Of a stretch of DNA of 64,000 nucleotides, positions 38,351 to 48,228 are shown one piece after another. The stretch comes from Pseudo-nitzschia pungens (lineage: Eukaryota; Bacillariophyta; Bacillariophyceae; Bacillariales; Bacillariaceae), in contig CM074764.1 of assembly GCA_037355855.1 (NCBI GenBank), positions 4,843,664 to 4,907,663 of the forward strand. Reading direction: 5' to 3'. Each line of letters begins with the position of its first letter. Position 1 is the stretch's first letter. The notes beneath the pieces are model-generated. The model saw nothing but the letters and a program-made list of their open reading frames with translations. It was not told the origin of the DNA and did not search any database. A program made the position numbers and the translations under genes.

Positions 38351-38728
38351 TTATTTTATGTCAAAATCCAAGAGATCATCTCCCTCCTGATCAAATTCGT
38401 CAAAATTCCCAAACAACTCCTCTTCAATTTTTGTGTCATCGGTATCATCAGGATATTTATTAGTTATATTAGAATCTATAAAATCCAAATCATCTTCTGT
38501 TAATTGATTAGCTAATTCTGGGTCAACTACACTCACTTTTTTAATCATTCGCTCTAATTCGGTGCTTAAAGGGGTATTTATTGGTTGATCTACGACTAAT
38601 CTAAAAGTATTCTGAGGAGTTTCTTTTTGATTTGGATTTGGAATGTATATTTCTTCGTAATTGATATTAAAATCTTTTATATTTCTATTTCTCCCTAATT
38701 TGGTGATTTCGGTATAGGCATTAGCCAT
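38351..38728 (-). CDS. Unknown acidic ORF beside the Rep-like gene
   Basis: A 125-residue frame I do not recognise. It is strongly acidic toward the C-terminus (runs of D and E, ending DQEGDDLLDFDIK), with no membrane segment or signal peptide. A stop codon lies 9 codons upstream of the ATG at 38728, so a longer protein in this frame is excluded. It ends 22 nt before the Rep-like gene on the same strand, so the two may be co-transcribed and of the same foreign origin. Alternatively it is a fragment of a larger broken gene. Confidence 0.5.
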   Translation of the reverse strand: MANAYTEITKLGRNRNIKDFNINYEEIYIPNPNQKETPQNTFRLVVDQPINTPLSTELERMIKKVSVVDPELANQLTEDDLDFIDSNITNKYPDDTDDTKIEEELFGNFDEFDQEGDDLLDFDIK

Positions 38729-38782
38729 AGGCCAATCATCAATTTCTTCATCTTAAGGATTTTTAAGAACTAGTGTATAAAA

Positions 38783-38832
38783 GTATAAAATTAATTTTTA
38801 TAGTTCTATTCTTATAAAAATTAATTTTATAC
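38783..38832. repeat. 19-bp perfect hairpin in the accessory segment
   Basis: Inverted repeat 38783-38801 with 38814-38832 around a 12-nt loop AGTTCTATTCTT. It sits between the acidic ORF and the dnaK fragment. It could be the 3' structure of dnaK, or the origin hairpin of the element that brought the Rep-like gene; the loop has only weak resemblance to a CRESS nonanucleotide. Confidence 0.75.
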
Positions 38833-38920
38833 GTTGGTGGACAATACTTTGTATAAGAAATTATAAATTGGATCTAGTTAAAAACAAAACTGATCCTATA
38901 ACATTTCATTCCAAGGGATA

Positions 38921-39238
38921 TTAAGGATTTACTGTATCTTGAGACTTCATGTTATTTAATTTTTCTTTTAAATCTTCAATTAAGACTTTTAAAGTCTCAA
39001 TATTATCGCTTTGAATACTTTCTTTAATTTCTCCAATTAATTTTGTAATTGCCTGTTGCTCATCTTCAGAAGGGACATTTGGAAGTTCTTTTTCCACTTC
39101 AGAACATAATAAATCAGCTTGATTTTTTAGATCAATATTTTCACGTTTAATTTTATCTGCAGCTGCATTTTTTTCTGCTTCGTCTAACATCGATTGAACT
39201 TCACTTTCACTTAATGTCGAAGCACCTTGAATTGTTGA
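38921..39238 (-). pseudogene. dnaK: 3' fragment of dnaK (Hsp70)
   Basis: The frame reads STIQGASTLSESEVQS, then MLDEAEKNAAADK, KIKRENIDLKNQADLLC and LIEDLKEKLNNMKSQ, i.e. the end of the substrate-binding domain and the helical lid of plastid DnaK through to its natural stop. Homology begins abruptly near 39238; upstream codons hit a stop within a few triplets, so about 500 N-terminal residues are absent. A whole dnaK is expected elsewhere (in red-lineage plastids it usually precedes rpl3, a few kb beyond the right end of this window). The fragment is probably a recombination or inverted-repeat border copy. Confidence 0.85.
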
Positions 39239-39473
39239 GTAATGTTAACTTACCTTTTACGAGAGTTTCATTGAAAAAAAATAGAAAAAGAAAATATTTT
39301 AAAAACACGATTAAATAATGACCAAGAGGAACAAAGTCTTATCTGCAAGATAAAGCGGGACGCTAAAAAATCCCGACTTTAGGGATAAGAAATATTATTA
39401 ATTTAATTTAACCTTTTGGATCTAAACAAATAAAATGTTGAAAAGTTACTAACATTGAGTCAGATTATTAAAT

Positions 39474-39508
39474 AATTAAATTTAAGGGGATAACCCTTAA
39501 ATTTAATT
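39474..39508 (-). terminator. psbA 3' hairpin
   Basis: Perfect 15-bp inverted repeat (39474-39488 with 39494-39508), GATAA loop, 18 nt after the psbA stop. Typical 3' stabilising structure of psbA mRNA. Confidence 0.75.
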
Positions 39509-39526
39509 GTAGACTTCGATTAAAAA

Positions 39527-40609
39527 TTAACCGTTAACAGCTGGAGCTGTTAAAGCTACTGGTAATACTTCACCTGAAGCTAAATCTAATGGGAAGTTGT
39601 GAGCGTTACGTTCGTGCATTACTTCCATACCTAAATCAGCACGGTTGATGATGTCAGCCCATGTGTTAATTACACGACCTTGAGAATCAACAACTGATTG
39701 GTTGAAGTTGAAACCGTTTAAGTTGAACGCCATTGTGCTGATACCCATAGCAGTTAACCAGATACCTAAAACTGGCCATAAAGCTAAGAAGAAGTGTAAA
39801 GCACGAGAGTTGTTGAATGAAGCGTATTGGAAGATTAAACGACCAAAGTAACCGTGTGCTGCAACGATGTTGTAAGTTTCTTCTTCTTGACCGAATTTGT
39901 AACCGTTGTTAGTAGATTCGTTTTCAGTTGTTTCACGAATTAAAGAAGAAGTTACTAATGAACCGTGCATAGCTGAGAATAAAGAACCACCAAATACACC
40001 AGCAACACCAGCCATGTGGAATGGGTGCATTAAAATGTTGTGCTCAGCTTGGAATACAAGCATGAAGTTGAAAGTACCAGAGATACCTAAAGGCATACCA
40101 TCAGAGAATGAACCTTGTCCGATTGGGTATACTAAGAATACAGCAGAAGCTGCAGCTACTGGAGCTGAGAATGCTACGAAAATCCAAGGACGCATACCTA
40201 AACGGTAAGATAATTCCCATTCACGACCCATGTAAGAAGCTACACCTAATAAGAAGTGCATAACTACTAATTGGTAAGGACCACCGTTGTATAACCACTC
40301 ATCGATTGAAGCTGCTTCCCAGATTGGGTAGAAGTGCATACCGATAGCGTTTGAACTTGGGATAACTGAACCAGTGATGATGTTGTTACCGTATAATAAA
40401 GAACCTGCTACAGGCTCACGGATACCATCGATATCAACTGGAGGTGCTGCGATGAACGCAATGATGTAACAAGATGTAGCTGTTAATAATGTAGGGAACA
40501 TTAAACAACCAAACCAACCGATGTATAAACGGTTTTCTGTACTAGTAATCCAAGCAGAGAAACGTTCCCATACTGAAACGCTTTCACGTCTTTCTAAAGT
40601 TGCTGTCAT
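39527..40609 (-). CDS. psbA: Photosystem II D1 protein
   Basis: A full 360-residue D1. Landmarks: E130, redox-active Y161, H190, P680 ligand H198, S264 in [12 protein letters not shown] (the plastoquinone/herbicide site is wild type), and processing site after A344 leaving a 16-residue tail ending ALTAPAVNG. No intron. Codon use is more GC-rich at third positions than neighbours, as usual for a very highly expressed gene. It faces the accessory segment and rRNA operon. Confidence 0.99.
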   Translation of the reverse strand: MTATLERRESVSVWERFSAWITSTENRLYIGWFGCLMFPTLLTATSCYIIAFIAAPPVDIDGIREPVAGSLLYGNNIITGSVIPSSNAIGMHFYPIWEAASIDEWLYNGGPYQLVVMHFLLGVASYMGREWELSYRLGMRPWIFVAFSAPVAAASAVFLVYPIGQGSFSDGMPLGISGTFNFMLVFQAEHNILMHPFHMAGVAGVFGGSLFSAMHGSLVTSSLIRETTENESTNNGYKFGQEEETYNIVAAHGYFGRLIFQYASFNNSRALHFFLALWPVLGIWLTAMGISTMAFNLNGFNFNQSVVDSQGRVINTWADIINRADLGMEVMHERNAHNFPLDLASGEVLPVALTAPAVNG

Positions 40610-40699
40610 AAAAAATTTTATTTATTATAAATCTTCCCAAATGTTTAGTTTGTTAATTTCAATTATATAAGATTATAAGACGCTTTATAAATTTACTTT

Positions 40700-41971
40700 T
40701 TAATAATTTTTAACAATGTTTAAAAATTCCAATTCAAAATCAAATAAAGCTCTATTTGTATTACCCCCAATAAAAAGTTTTTTATCTTTTTTAAGCATCC
40801 AAACTTGTGAATAAGTAATATAACTGATTAATGTACTGATCATTAAGAAGAAGAATCCTAAATAAATTAACGGAATACCTGGGTCAAGTTTAACCTGTAA
40901 ACCTGTCGAACTTAAAATTTCTAATAATGTGAGATTTTGATTGAAATTTAACTTTTCATTAATTTCCATGTTTCCTAAAAACTGACCATCTTCGCTATAA
41001 ATTGAACAATAGCCTTCAAGATTATCAATTAATAAAATGATTCCATTTTCTGTAAATTGATTATTCGAAATCCATGTTAGCCAAATCTTTTCTTGATTTG
41101 GGAAAACATTAACTAATGGATATTCAATTTTTTGATTATTATTTGTTTTAAATCTTAAACCTACTAAATTCCAATCAGTTTGATAATAATAAATTCCTTT
41201 ATGTGTTAAAGGTGAATTAACAGAAATTGTTTTTCGTTGAATTTCATTTCCATGATTATTTAAAATCGAGATGTCAGAATAGAATTGAGAAACAGTTTTA
41301 CTTTTAGTATAAGTTATCCAAAAATCATTAACCCGTGCTGAATTTTGGGGAATAATAGTTAGTCCACCATTTGATAGAATATTTTGAATATGAAAATTTT
41401 CTGTTTTTGGAACAATTTCTTGTGCTTTAAAACCAAATAATGAGCTTATAATTGTTCCTACTAAGACTAAAATCATACTAAAGTGAACAACAATTGGTGC
41501 AATTCTACCAATTAAACCTTTATAAGAATAAACTATGTTCTTTTGTTGAAACATTGAATATTGTTTTGTTTTAACAGAAGCTAAAATTTTAGGAAAAGAG
41601 GGGTTTATTAAAATTGTAGAGTTTTTTAATTTAGAAAAAGCAAGATTTGTTCTAAAAAATTGGCATCGACGTGCAACTTTTAGTGACGGGACTTGTTGTA
41701 AAAAACTACATAGAACTAAACTACACCCAAATAAAAATATTAAAAATAAAAACCACCACGTTTTGTAAACATGATCTAATCCAAAATAGAGAATTTTATC
41801 CCATGCAAGAACTCCAAATACAGGGTTTGTTAAAGGATAATTAATCTTATACATTTCAATAGACTGATCTTGCTCAATTACCGTTCCAATAATACTACAA
41901 AAACTAATTAACAGAAGTGTAAAAATTGCAAACCGTAAATCTGCGAATAATCGAAAAATTTGTTTTTTCAT
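40700..41971 (-). CDS. ccs1: Cytochrome c biogenesis protein Ccs1 (ResB)
   Basis: A 423-residue membrane protein. Three N-terminal transmembrane segments (about 13-33, 71-92, 153-175), a large lumenal domain, and a final one (about 370-390). N-terminus FADLRFAIFTLLLISFCSIIG and VHFSMILVLVGTIISSLFGF are typical. It works with CcsA, also in this window, to deliver and attach haem to cytochromes f and c6 in the lumen. ycf46 lies 19 nt upstream. Confidence 0.94.
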   Translation of the reverse strand: MKKQIFRLFADLRFAIFTLLLISFCSIIGTVIEQDQSIEMYKINYPLTNPVFGVLAWDKILYFGLDHVYKTWWFLFLIFLFGCSLVLCSFLQQVPSLKVARRCQFFRTNLAFSKLKNSTILINPSFPKILASVKTKQYSMFQQKNIVYSYKGLIGRIAPIVVHFSMILVLVGTIISSLFGFKAQEIVPKTENFHIQNILSNGGLTIIPQNSARVNDFWITYTKSKTVSQFYSDISILNNHGNEIQRKTISVNSPLTHKGIYYYQTDWNLVGLRFKTNNNQKIEYPLVNVFPNQEKIWLTWISNNQFTENGIILLIDNLEGYCSIYSEDGQFLGNMEINEKLNFNQNLTLLEILSSTGLQVKLDPGIPLIYLGFFFLMISTLISYITYSQVWMLKKDKKLFIGGNTNRALFDFELEFLNIVKNY

Positions 41972-41990
41972 TAAAAATAAAAATTTTAAT

Positions 41991-43496
41991 TTAAATATAT
42001 ATAGGTTCCGACGATGCTAAACGAATCTGACCGGAAGTTGCCCAATTTTGTAATTTTACCATTTGATTACTTTCTAAATTAGCTAATGGAATGAAGTCTT
42101 TTAAAGCTAATGAAATATCTTCTGTTGTAACTTCACGCTTCTCATAAAAAGCTTGATACATCCCTTCAATAATACTTTGGCGAATTTCAGCACCTGAAAA
42201 AGATTCTGATAATTGGGCTAATTTTTCATAATTAAATAATTCCCAACTATTCGGTCTAAATTCTTGAATATGAATCTTAAATATTTCTTCACGTTCTTTT
42301 AATTTTGGTAAATCTAAAAAAAAAATTTCATCAAACCTTCCTTTTCGAATAATTTCTAACGGTAATAAATCAATATTATTCGCCGTTGAAATAACAAAAA
42401 CAGGTTTTGTTTTTTCTGATAACCAACTAATAAATGTTGCTAATACTCGGTTACTGGTGCCACTATCACCCCTGCTATCAGTATTTGTAAATGCTTTATC
42501 AATTTCATCAATCCATAAAATACAAGGTGAGATTGTTTCAGAAACATTAATCATTTGACGTAAACGAGATTCTGACTCACCAACAATTCCTCCAAATAAT
42601 TTACCAACATCTAATTTTAAAAGTGGTAATTGCCAATCATTTGCGATTGCTTTTGCCGCTAAAGATTTACCTGTTCCTTGAATCCCAACTAATAGTAATC
42701 CACGTGGAGTTGGTAATCCATAATTTGATGCTTGAATCCCAAAAGCTGTTTTTCGTTTGGTTAACCAATCTTTTAAATTATTTAAGCCACCTAGACTTGT
42801 AATTTGTTCATTTACTGAACAATATTCTAAAATTTCAGTCTGACTTATAATTTGTTTTTTCTCACTTAATAAAACATTAATACTGTTATGGTCAATTGTT
42901 TTATAAGTTGCGATAATTTTAGATAAAACACGTCGTATTCGTTCTAAGGATAATCCTTGACAAGCACGTGTTAAACTTTCAAATAATTCGGTATCTACCT
43001 CCAGATTTAAAGATGTAACTAATCTTGTTAATTCTTGATTAATTTCTTCTTCTAATGGCAATTGAAATTGCAAAATAGTAATTAGTTCTTGTAATTCTTT
43101 AGGAATTGATAAATCCGACCCAATAATAATAATGGTTTTAGGTTGAAGTTTTAAGATACGACTTATATTTCGAAGTTTTCGAGAAATGGAAAGGTCAGTT
43201 AAAAACCGATTAAAGTCCTTTAATAGAAATAAAGCAGGAGTTTCTGAATTAATTCGTTCTATAAGTTCTAAAGCTTGTAACGGATTTTTTTTCGCAAATC
43301 CTTCATTATTTGGATTATTTGTATAACCATCTACAAAATCCCAGCTATATATACTACGATTTAAATTTGTTTTTATATTTTTTCGAATAATATATTCCAC
43401 TCGATCTTCTTCAATTGTATTAATATAAATAATTGGATAACGAGCTTTTAAAAAGAGAGCTAATTCACTGGTAAATTTCATAAAATATTTATTCAA
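41991..43496 (-). CDS. ycf46: AAA ATPase Ycf46
   Basis: A 501-residue protein. Less conserved N-terminal domain, then an AAA module with Walker A GIQGTGKS (271-278), Walker B ILWIDE (326-331), and the arginine region KGRFDEIFFLDLPKLKEREE. Related cyanobacterial proteins have been linked to photosynthetic carbon-use regulation, but a molecular role is not settled. Followed closely by ccs1. Confidence 0.93.
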   Translation of the reverse strand: MNKYFMKFTSELALFLKARYPIIYINTIEEDRVEYIIRKNIKTNLNRSIYSWDFVDGYTNNPNNEGFAKKNPLQALELIERINSETPALFLLKDFNRFLTDLSISRKLRNISRILKLQPKTIIIIGSDLSIPKELQELITILQFQLPLEEEINQELTRLVTSLNLEVDTELFESLTRACQGLSLERIRRVLSKIIATYKTIDHNSINVLLSEKKQIISQTEILEYCSVNEQITSLGGLNNLKDWLTKRKTAFGIQASNYGLPTPRGLLLVGIQGTGKSLAAKAIANDWQLPLLKLDVGKLFGGIVGESESRLRQMINVSETISPCILWIDEIDKAFTNTDSRGDSGTSNRVLATFISWLSEKTKPVFVISTANNIDLLPLEIIRKGRFDEIFFLDLPKLKEREEIFKIHIQEFRPNSWELFNYEKLAQLSESFSGAEIRQSIIEGMYQAFYEKREVTTEDISLALKDFIPLANLESNQMVKLQNWATSGQIRLASSEPIYI

Positions 43497-43562
43497 AAGT
43501 TAATTCGTTTGGTGTAAACACTCGGAGCTACTATTACTGTTATTTTAAATAAAAAATTATTT

Positions 43563-43598
43563 ATTATTAGAGTGATTAAAAAAATTCACTCTAATAAT
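43563..43598 (-). terminator. rpl34 3' hairpin
   Basis: Perfect 13-bp inverted repeat (43563-43575 with 43586-43598), 10-nt loop, 12 nt after the rpl34 stop. Possible end of a secA-rpl34 transcript. Confidence 0.65.
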
Positions 43599-43610
43599 GA
43601 AATGAAGAAA

Positions 43611-43757
43611 TTAATGACCAATTGCTAATGATTTTCTTCCTTTTCTACGACGGTTTTTGATAGTTTTACGACCTTGAGGAGTCGACATACGTGCTCTGAA
43701 ACCAGATACTTTTAAGACTGCATATCGACTTTTGTTTGAAAGTGTGCGTTTTGCCAT
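43611..43757 (-). CDS. rpl34: Ribosomal protein L34
   Basis: A 48-residue, very basic protein starting [20 protein letters not shown], with [20 protein letters not shown], the diagnostic L34 pattern. Large ribosomal subunit. Lies 28 nt after secA on the same strand. Confidence 0.96.
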   Translation of the reverse strand: MAKRTLSNKSRYAVLKVSGFRARMSTPQGRKTIKNRRRKGRKSLAIGH

Positions 43758-43785
43758 ATTTAAATTAAATTAAAAATAAATTGTT

Positions 43786-46404
43786 TTATAAAACAGATGA
43801 GCTTAAAAATTCATTAATTATTAAACGTTTTACCACTCTTGATTGTTCTTTGAAAGCTTCTAATGCTTCTCTTTTATATTCATACAACGGATTTCGTTGT
43901 CCATAACCTCGCCAACTAACAGCTTCACGAAGTAATGACATTTCTTGTAAATGTTTACACCAAATAAAATCAATATTCAATAAACTCACATTGCGTTCCA
44001 TGTTTTCACAGAAACCATCACCGTGAACTTTAAACTCATTAATTTTCGTTTGATAAATTAACCAAAATTCATTGAATAAATATTGTTGAAACCCGGTTGG
44101 TTTCGTATCTGAATTTACTAAAAAATGTTTATCAAATAAATTCTCAAACAATGAAATAATTTGCTTTGTGGAATAATTTTTTACCGTCATTTCTAACAAT
44201 AGATCAGTAATTAATTGTTCACCATACGCAATAATATTTTTTTGAAGTGATTCTTTATTTAAAATTTTTGTTCTTTCTGAATAAACAACATTTCGTTGTT
44301 TATTTAAAACTTCATCATAATCAAATAAATTTTTTCGTTGTTGATAAGCTCGTTCTTCAACTTTTTGTTGTGCTGAATCTAAACTTCGTGTAAGAAATTC
44401 TGATTCTAAAGGTGAGTCATCTAACATTTGTGATTGGAAAAAAGTTTGAACTTTGGATCCACCAAATAGTCTTAATAAGTTATCATCTAAACTTAAGAAA
44501 AATTGAGAAGTTCCTGGGTCACCTTGACGTCCACATCTTCCACGTAATTGATTATCGACGCGTCTCGAGTCATTTCGTTCAGTTCCAACGATATATAACC
44601 CACCTAAGTTTTTTACAATTTGATTCTCTTGCTTTTGATTCTTATTATAATGTGTTTTTAGTTCGTCAATTAAAAATTTAATTGAACGTTGATAAGATAA
44701 GTTTGGAATTGAGTTTGTATCATTTTCTTTTAATGCACGCAAAATTCCAATGTCAGATAATTCTAAAAACAACGGATCTTTAAGTAACGAAAGAAGAACA
44801 CTTAAAAAGTTTTGCGATGTACATTTGAATTGACTCTTTAATGGAGATTGGAAAATATTCATACCTTTCGAAAGTATATAATTTCGTGACAAAGTCAAGA
44901 TATCATATAATTCTTTTTGAACACTAAATATACTATTTCCACCAAGTATAATATCAGTACCACGTCCAGCCATATTTGTTGCAATGGTGATAGCTCCACG
45001 GTTCCCGGCTTGAGCAACAATTTCGGATTCTCGGCGAACGTTCTCTGGTTTAGCATTTAAAAGCTGATAGGATAATTTATATTCATTCAGCAATTCAGCT
45101 AACATTTCTGACTTTTCAATAGTAGTTGTTCCAATCAAGACGGGTTGGCCTGTTGATGAAATTTCATTACACGTTTTTGAAATAGCATTCCATTTTAAAA
45201 ACTGATCTTTATAAACTAAATCTGGTAAATCTTTTCGTAAAGTTGGACGTGCCGTTGGAACTTCATCTACAGATAATTTATAAATTTTTTCAAATTCAAC
45301 TTCAGCAGTTTTGCCAGTCCCTGTCATACCAGCTAGTTTGGGATAAAGTAAAAAAAAATTTTGATAGGTTATTTCAGCTTGTGTCTCAGATTTTTGACGA
45401 ATTGGTAACTTTTCTTTAGCTTCAATAGCTTGATGAAGGCCGTCCCCCCAACGTCGATCTGGCATAATTCTACCTGTAAATTCATCAACAATTACAATAC
45501 GATTATTTTGGATAATATACTGTACATTATTATTAAATAATGCATTAGCTTTAATTGCATTAATTATATATGGAATCCATGGATTGCTTGTATCGTATAA
45601 ATCTTGAATTTGTAGAATTTTTTCAATTTGTTGACTACCTTTATCCAGTAAGACTACATTCTTATTTTTTTCATCTACTGTATAATCAATATTAGGCTCT
45701 AAATACTCTACAATTTCAGCTGCAATGATATATTTATCAACTGGCGTTTCAAAATTATCTGAAAGAATTAAAGGTGTTTGGGCTTCATCAATTAAGACTG
45801 AATCAACTTCATCAATAATACAGTAATTAAATGGTCGAAGTACAACATCTTTTGAATTTAAGGCAATATTGTCACGTAAGAAATCAAATGTTACCTCGTA
45901 ATTTGTTACATAAGTTACATCTGCGTTATAATTTTTTTTACGTTCTAATTTAGCCATATCATCTTGAATTAATCCAGTATTTAACCCTAATAAACTATAA
46001 ATTGGGCTCATTGACGCATGATCACGACTTGCTAAATAATCATTCACAGTAATAATATGAACACCTTTGCCTGTTAACGCATTTAAGGAAGCCGCAAGTG
46101 TGGCGACAAGGGTTTTCCCTTCCCCAGTTTTCATTTCAGCAATTTTTTGATTATTTAAAGTAAGTCCACCAATCAATTGAACATCAAAATGTCTTAATCC
46201 TAATGTTCGTACACTAGCTTCTCGGGTTAATGCAAAAGATTCACTAATTACTGAATTTAAATCTTTAGAGTCCTGATATTGTTTTTTTAATTTAAAACTG
46301 TGAGCACGTAACTCATTATCTGTAAGAGTTTGAAACTTATCTTCAAAATTATTTATTTGATTAACTAAGTTTTGATATTTTTTTGTAATAGAATTTTTTT
46401 GCAT
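43786..46404 (-). CDS. secA: Preprotein translocase ATPase SecA
   Basis: An 872-residue motor protein. Walker A MKTGEGKT (91-98), DEVD Walker B in CIIDEVDSVLIDEAQTP, second nucleotide-binding motifs GTERNDSRRVDNQLRGRCGR and GDPGTSQFFLSLDD. It drives Sec-dependent export across the thylakoid with plastid SecY. Flanked by rpl27 (20 nt upstream) and rpl34. Confidence 0.97.
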   Translation of the reverse strand: MQKNSITKKYQNLVNQINNFEDKFQTLTDNELRAHSFKLKKQYQDSKDLNSVISESFALTREASVRTLGLRHFDVQLIGGLTLNNQKIAEMKTGEGKTLVATLAASLNALTGKGVHIITVNDYLASRDHASMSPIYSLLGLNTGLIQDDMAKLERKKNYNADVTYVTNYEVTFDFLRDNIALNSKDVVLRPFNYCIIDEVDSVLIDEAQTPLILSDNFETPVDKYIIAAEIVEYLEPNIDYTVDEKNKNVVLLDKGSQQIEKILQIQDLYDTSNPWIPYIINAIKANALFNNNVQYIIQNNRIVIVDEFTGRIMPDRRWGDGLHQAIEAKEKLPIRQKSETQAEITYQNFFLLYPKLAGMTGTGKTAEVEFEKIYKLSVDEVPTARPTLRKDLPDLVYKDQFLKWNAISKTCNEISSTGQPVLIGTTTIEKSEMLAELLNEYKLSYQLLNAKPENVRRESEIVAQAGNRGAITIATNMAGRGTDIILGGNSIFSVQKELYDILTLSRNYILSKGMNIFQSPLKSQFKCTSQNFLSVLLSLLKDPLFLELSDIGILRALKENDTNSIPNLSYQRSIKFLIDELKTHYNKNQKQENQIVKNLGGLYIVGTERNDSRRVDNQLRGRCGRQGDPGTSQFFLSLDDNLLRLFGGSKVQTFFQSQMLDDSPLESEFLTRSLDSAQQKVEERAYQQRKNLFDYDEVLNKQRNVVYSERTKILNKESLQKNIIAYGEQLITDLLLEMTVKNYSTKQIISLFENLFDKHFLVNSDTKPTGFQQYLFNEFWLIYQTKINEFKVHGDGFCENMERNVSLLNIDFIWCKHLQEMSLLREAVSWRGYGQRNPLYEYKREALEAFKEQSRVVKRLIINEFLSSSVL

Positions 46405-46424
46405 TTAAAATTATTTAAAGGTTT

Positions 46425-46676
46425 TTAAACAATAATATTGATACGCTTTTGTTTTCCTTCCTGATAATCAAATTTTATTGTTCCTTCTGTTAAGGCAAAT
46501 AAAGTAAAATCTTTCCCACATCCAACATTAAGACCTGGTTTAAATTTCATGCCACGTTGACGAATTAAAATATTTCCTGCCTTAACTTTTTCACCACCAA
46601 ATTTTTTTACACCTAATCGTTTTGCATTTGAATCACGACCATTTTTTGTACTTCCCGCACCTTTTTTATGTGCCAT
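46425..46676 (-). CDS. rpl27: Ribosomal protein L27
   Basis: An 83-residue basic protein starting [20 protein letters not shown], with [20 protein letters not shown], diagnostic of L27, whose N-terminus reaches the peptidyl transferase centre. Paired with rpl21 (25 nt upstream) as in bacteria. Confidence 0.98.
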   Translation of the reverse strand: MAHKKGAGSTKNGRDSNAKRLGVKKFGGEKVKAGNILIRQRGMKFKPGLNVGCGKDFTLFALTEGTIKFDYQEGKQKRINIIV

Positions 46677-46701
46677 AATATTAAATTCCTATTGTTTTTA
46701 A

Positions 46702-47019
46702 TTAATTCATAATAATATCTTCAATGAAAACTCGTGTTAATTCTTGTCGATGCCCTTGTTTTTTACGAGTTTTCTTTTTTGGACGCATTTTATAGACAAT
46801 TTTTTTCTTCCCACGGAAGTGTTCTAAAATTTTACCTTTAATTTTTACACTTTCTAAGTAGGGTTGTCCAATTAATACATTCCCCTCATCATTCAATAAT
46901 AAGATTCGATTTAATGTTATTTGTTTTCCTAATTCTGTTGGAATTCGATTGAAATCATAGTATTTTCCAGATTCAATCCAAAATTGTCTTCCACTAATTT
47001 CGACAATTGCGTATTTCAT
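46702..47019 (-). CDS. rpl21: Ribosomal protein L21
   Basis: A 105-residue protein starting MKYAIVEISGRQFWIESGKY, with the basic KKIVYKMRPKKKTRKKQGHR C-terminal loop typical of L21. Large subunit. Begins the rpl21-rpl27-secA-rpl34 series; rbcR lies 80 nt upstream. Confidence 0.97.
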   Translation of the reverse strand: MKYAIVEISGRQFWIESGKYYDFNRIPTELGKQITLNRILLLNDEGNVLIGQPYLESVKIKGKILEHFRGKKKIVYKMRPKKKTRKKQGHRQELTRVFIEDIIMN

Positions 47020-47099
47020 AATCTAAATTAATTTATTTTTACTTAAATTAAATACTACTAAAAATTTTTTTAAACCGTCAACTTTTTTTCAAATATAGT

Positions 47100-48023
47100 T
47101 TACGTTTGACTTTTACTTTTTAATCGAATTAACTCTTTATAAAACAAATGAAATGCTTTTGATTTATAGCATTCTGGGTTACTAATAATGGATAACTGGC
47201 GATTAATATTTAGACTTTCAATTTTTAAAATTTTAATTTGTTTTAATTTGATCTCCTTTTCGATTGAGGAAGATGACACAAACGCTGCACCTAATCCTAA
47301 ACTAACAGCTGTTTTAATACCTTCAATTGAATTTAACTGTAGAATTGTTTTTAATTCATTGGTTTTAATTTTATTCTGAATTAAGGTATTATCAATAAAC
47401 TTTTTGATAGTCGAAGTCGAATGTAACGTGATAAAATCTAAACAATATAAGTCCTCTTTTTTAATGACTTGTTTTAATGCAAATGGATGTGATTTTGAAA
47501 TAATAAGACTTAATTCGTCACAAACAAATGGTCGAATTGTTAATTTTTTTTTCAATTTTTTTGATATTTCACCACCAACAATGGCTACGTCTATTTCACG
47601 TTTGATAATACTTGTTGATATACTTCTTGTAGAATCGACTTGGACTTTTAAATCAATCTGTGGATAATTTTGAGCAAATAATGCTAGAATTCTAGGCATT
47701 AAATATGTTCCAATAGTTTGACTAGCTCCAACTTTTAAATTTCCTCTATCTCCCTTTTTTAAATCAATTAAAGCACGACAACTTTCTTCACAAAGAATTA
47801 ATATACGTTCGGAATATTGCAAAAAGATTCTTCCACTCTCTGTTAAAGAAATATCGTTCCGTTCACGATTAATTAATATTGTGTCTAAATTTTTTTCTAA
47901 TATTTTAATTTGTTTACTTAAAGATGGTTGTGAAATGTATAAACGAGCAGCAGCTCGAGTAAAATTTCTTTCGGTTGCAATTGCTTTTAAAATTCTAAGT
48001 TGTTGAAGAGTAAAAGGAAGCAT
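47100..48023 (-). CDS. rbcR: LysR-type transcriptional regulator RbcR (Ycf30)
   Basis: A 307-residue LTTR. The winged helix-turn-helix is at about 4-62 (LQQLRILKAIATERNFTRAA, ARLYISQPSLSKQIKILEKN), followed by a periplasmic-binding-like sensor domain (about 93-300). Family knowledge: RbcR/CbbR/NtcB-type regulators control carbon fixation or nitrogen genes and sense metabolites; in red-lineage plastids it is thought to act on rbcLS, so it is the likely regulator of the first genes in this window (inference). Confidence 0.93.
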   Translation of the reverse strand: MLPFTLQQLRILKAIATERNFTRAAARLYISQPSLSKQIKILEKNLDTILINRERNDISLTESGRIFLQYSERILILCEESCRALIDLKKGDRGNLKVGASQTIGTYLMPRILALFAQNYPQIDLKVQVDSTRSISTSIIKREIDVAIVGGEISKKLKKKLTIRPFVCDELSLIISKSHPFALKQVIKKEDLYCLDFITLHSTSTIKKFIDNTLIQNKIKTNELKTILQLNSIEGIKTAVSLGLGAAFVSSSSIEKEIKLKQIKILKIESLNINRQLSIISNPECYKSKAFHLFYKELIRLKSKSQT

Positions 48024-48079
48024 ATTGAATTTAATTACGTAATATTGAAATAAATAAGAAAGAATTTAAAAATAATAAT

Positions 48080-48161
48080 TGCGGATGGATGGACTCGAAC
48101 CATCAAACCTTTCGGCGCTGGTACCTAAAACCAGTGCGTATACCAATTTCGCCACATCCGC
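48080..48161 (-). tRNA. trnL(UAG): tRNA-Leu (UAG)
   Basis: An 82-nt type II tRNA with long variable arm (CGCCGAAAGG region), acceptor GCGGATG/CATCCGC, anticodon loop TTTTAGG (UAG). Confidence 0.95.
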
Positions 48162-48228
48162 TAAATAAAACACTATTATAAAATCTCTATAATTCTTGGA
48201 AATAAATCTTGAAAGGATCTTTTAAGAT

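Noticed and set aside
39474..40609. Herbicide-resistance change or intron in psbA
   Set aside because: S264 is intact and the frame is continuous.
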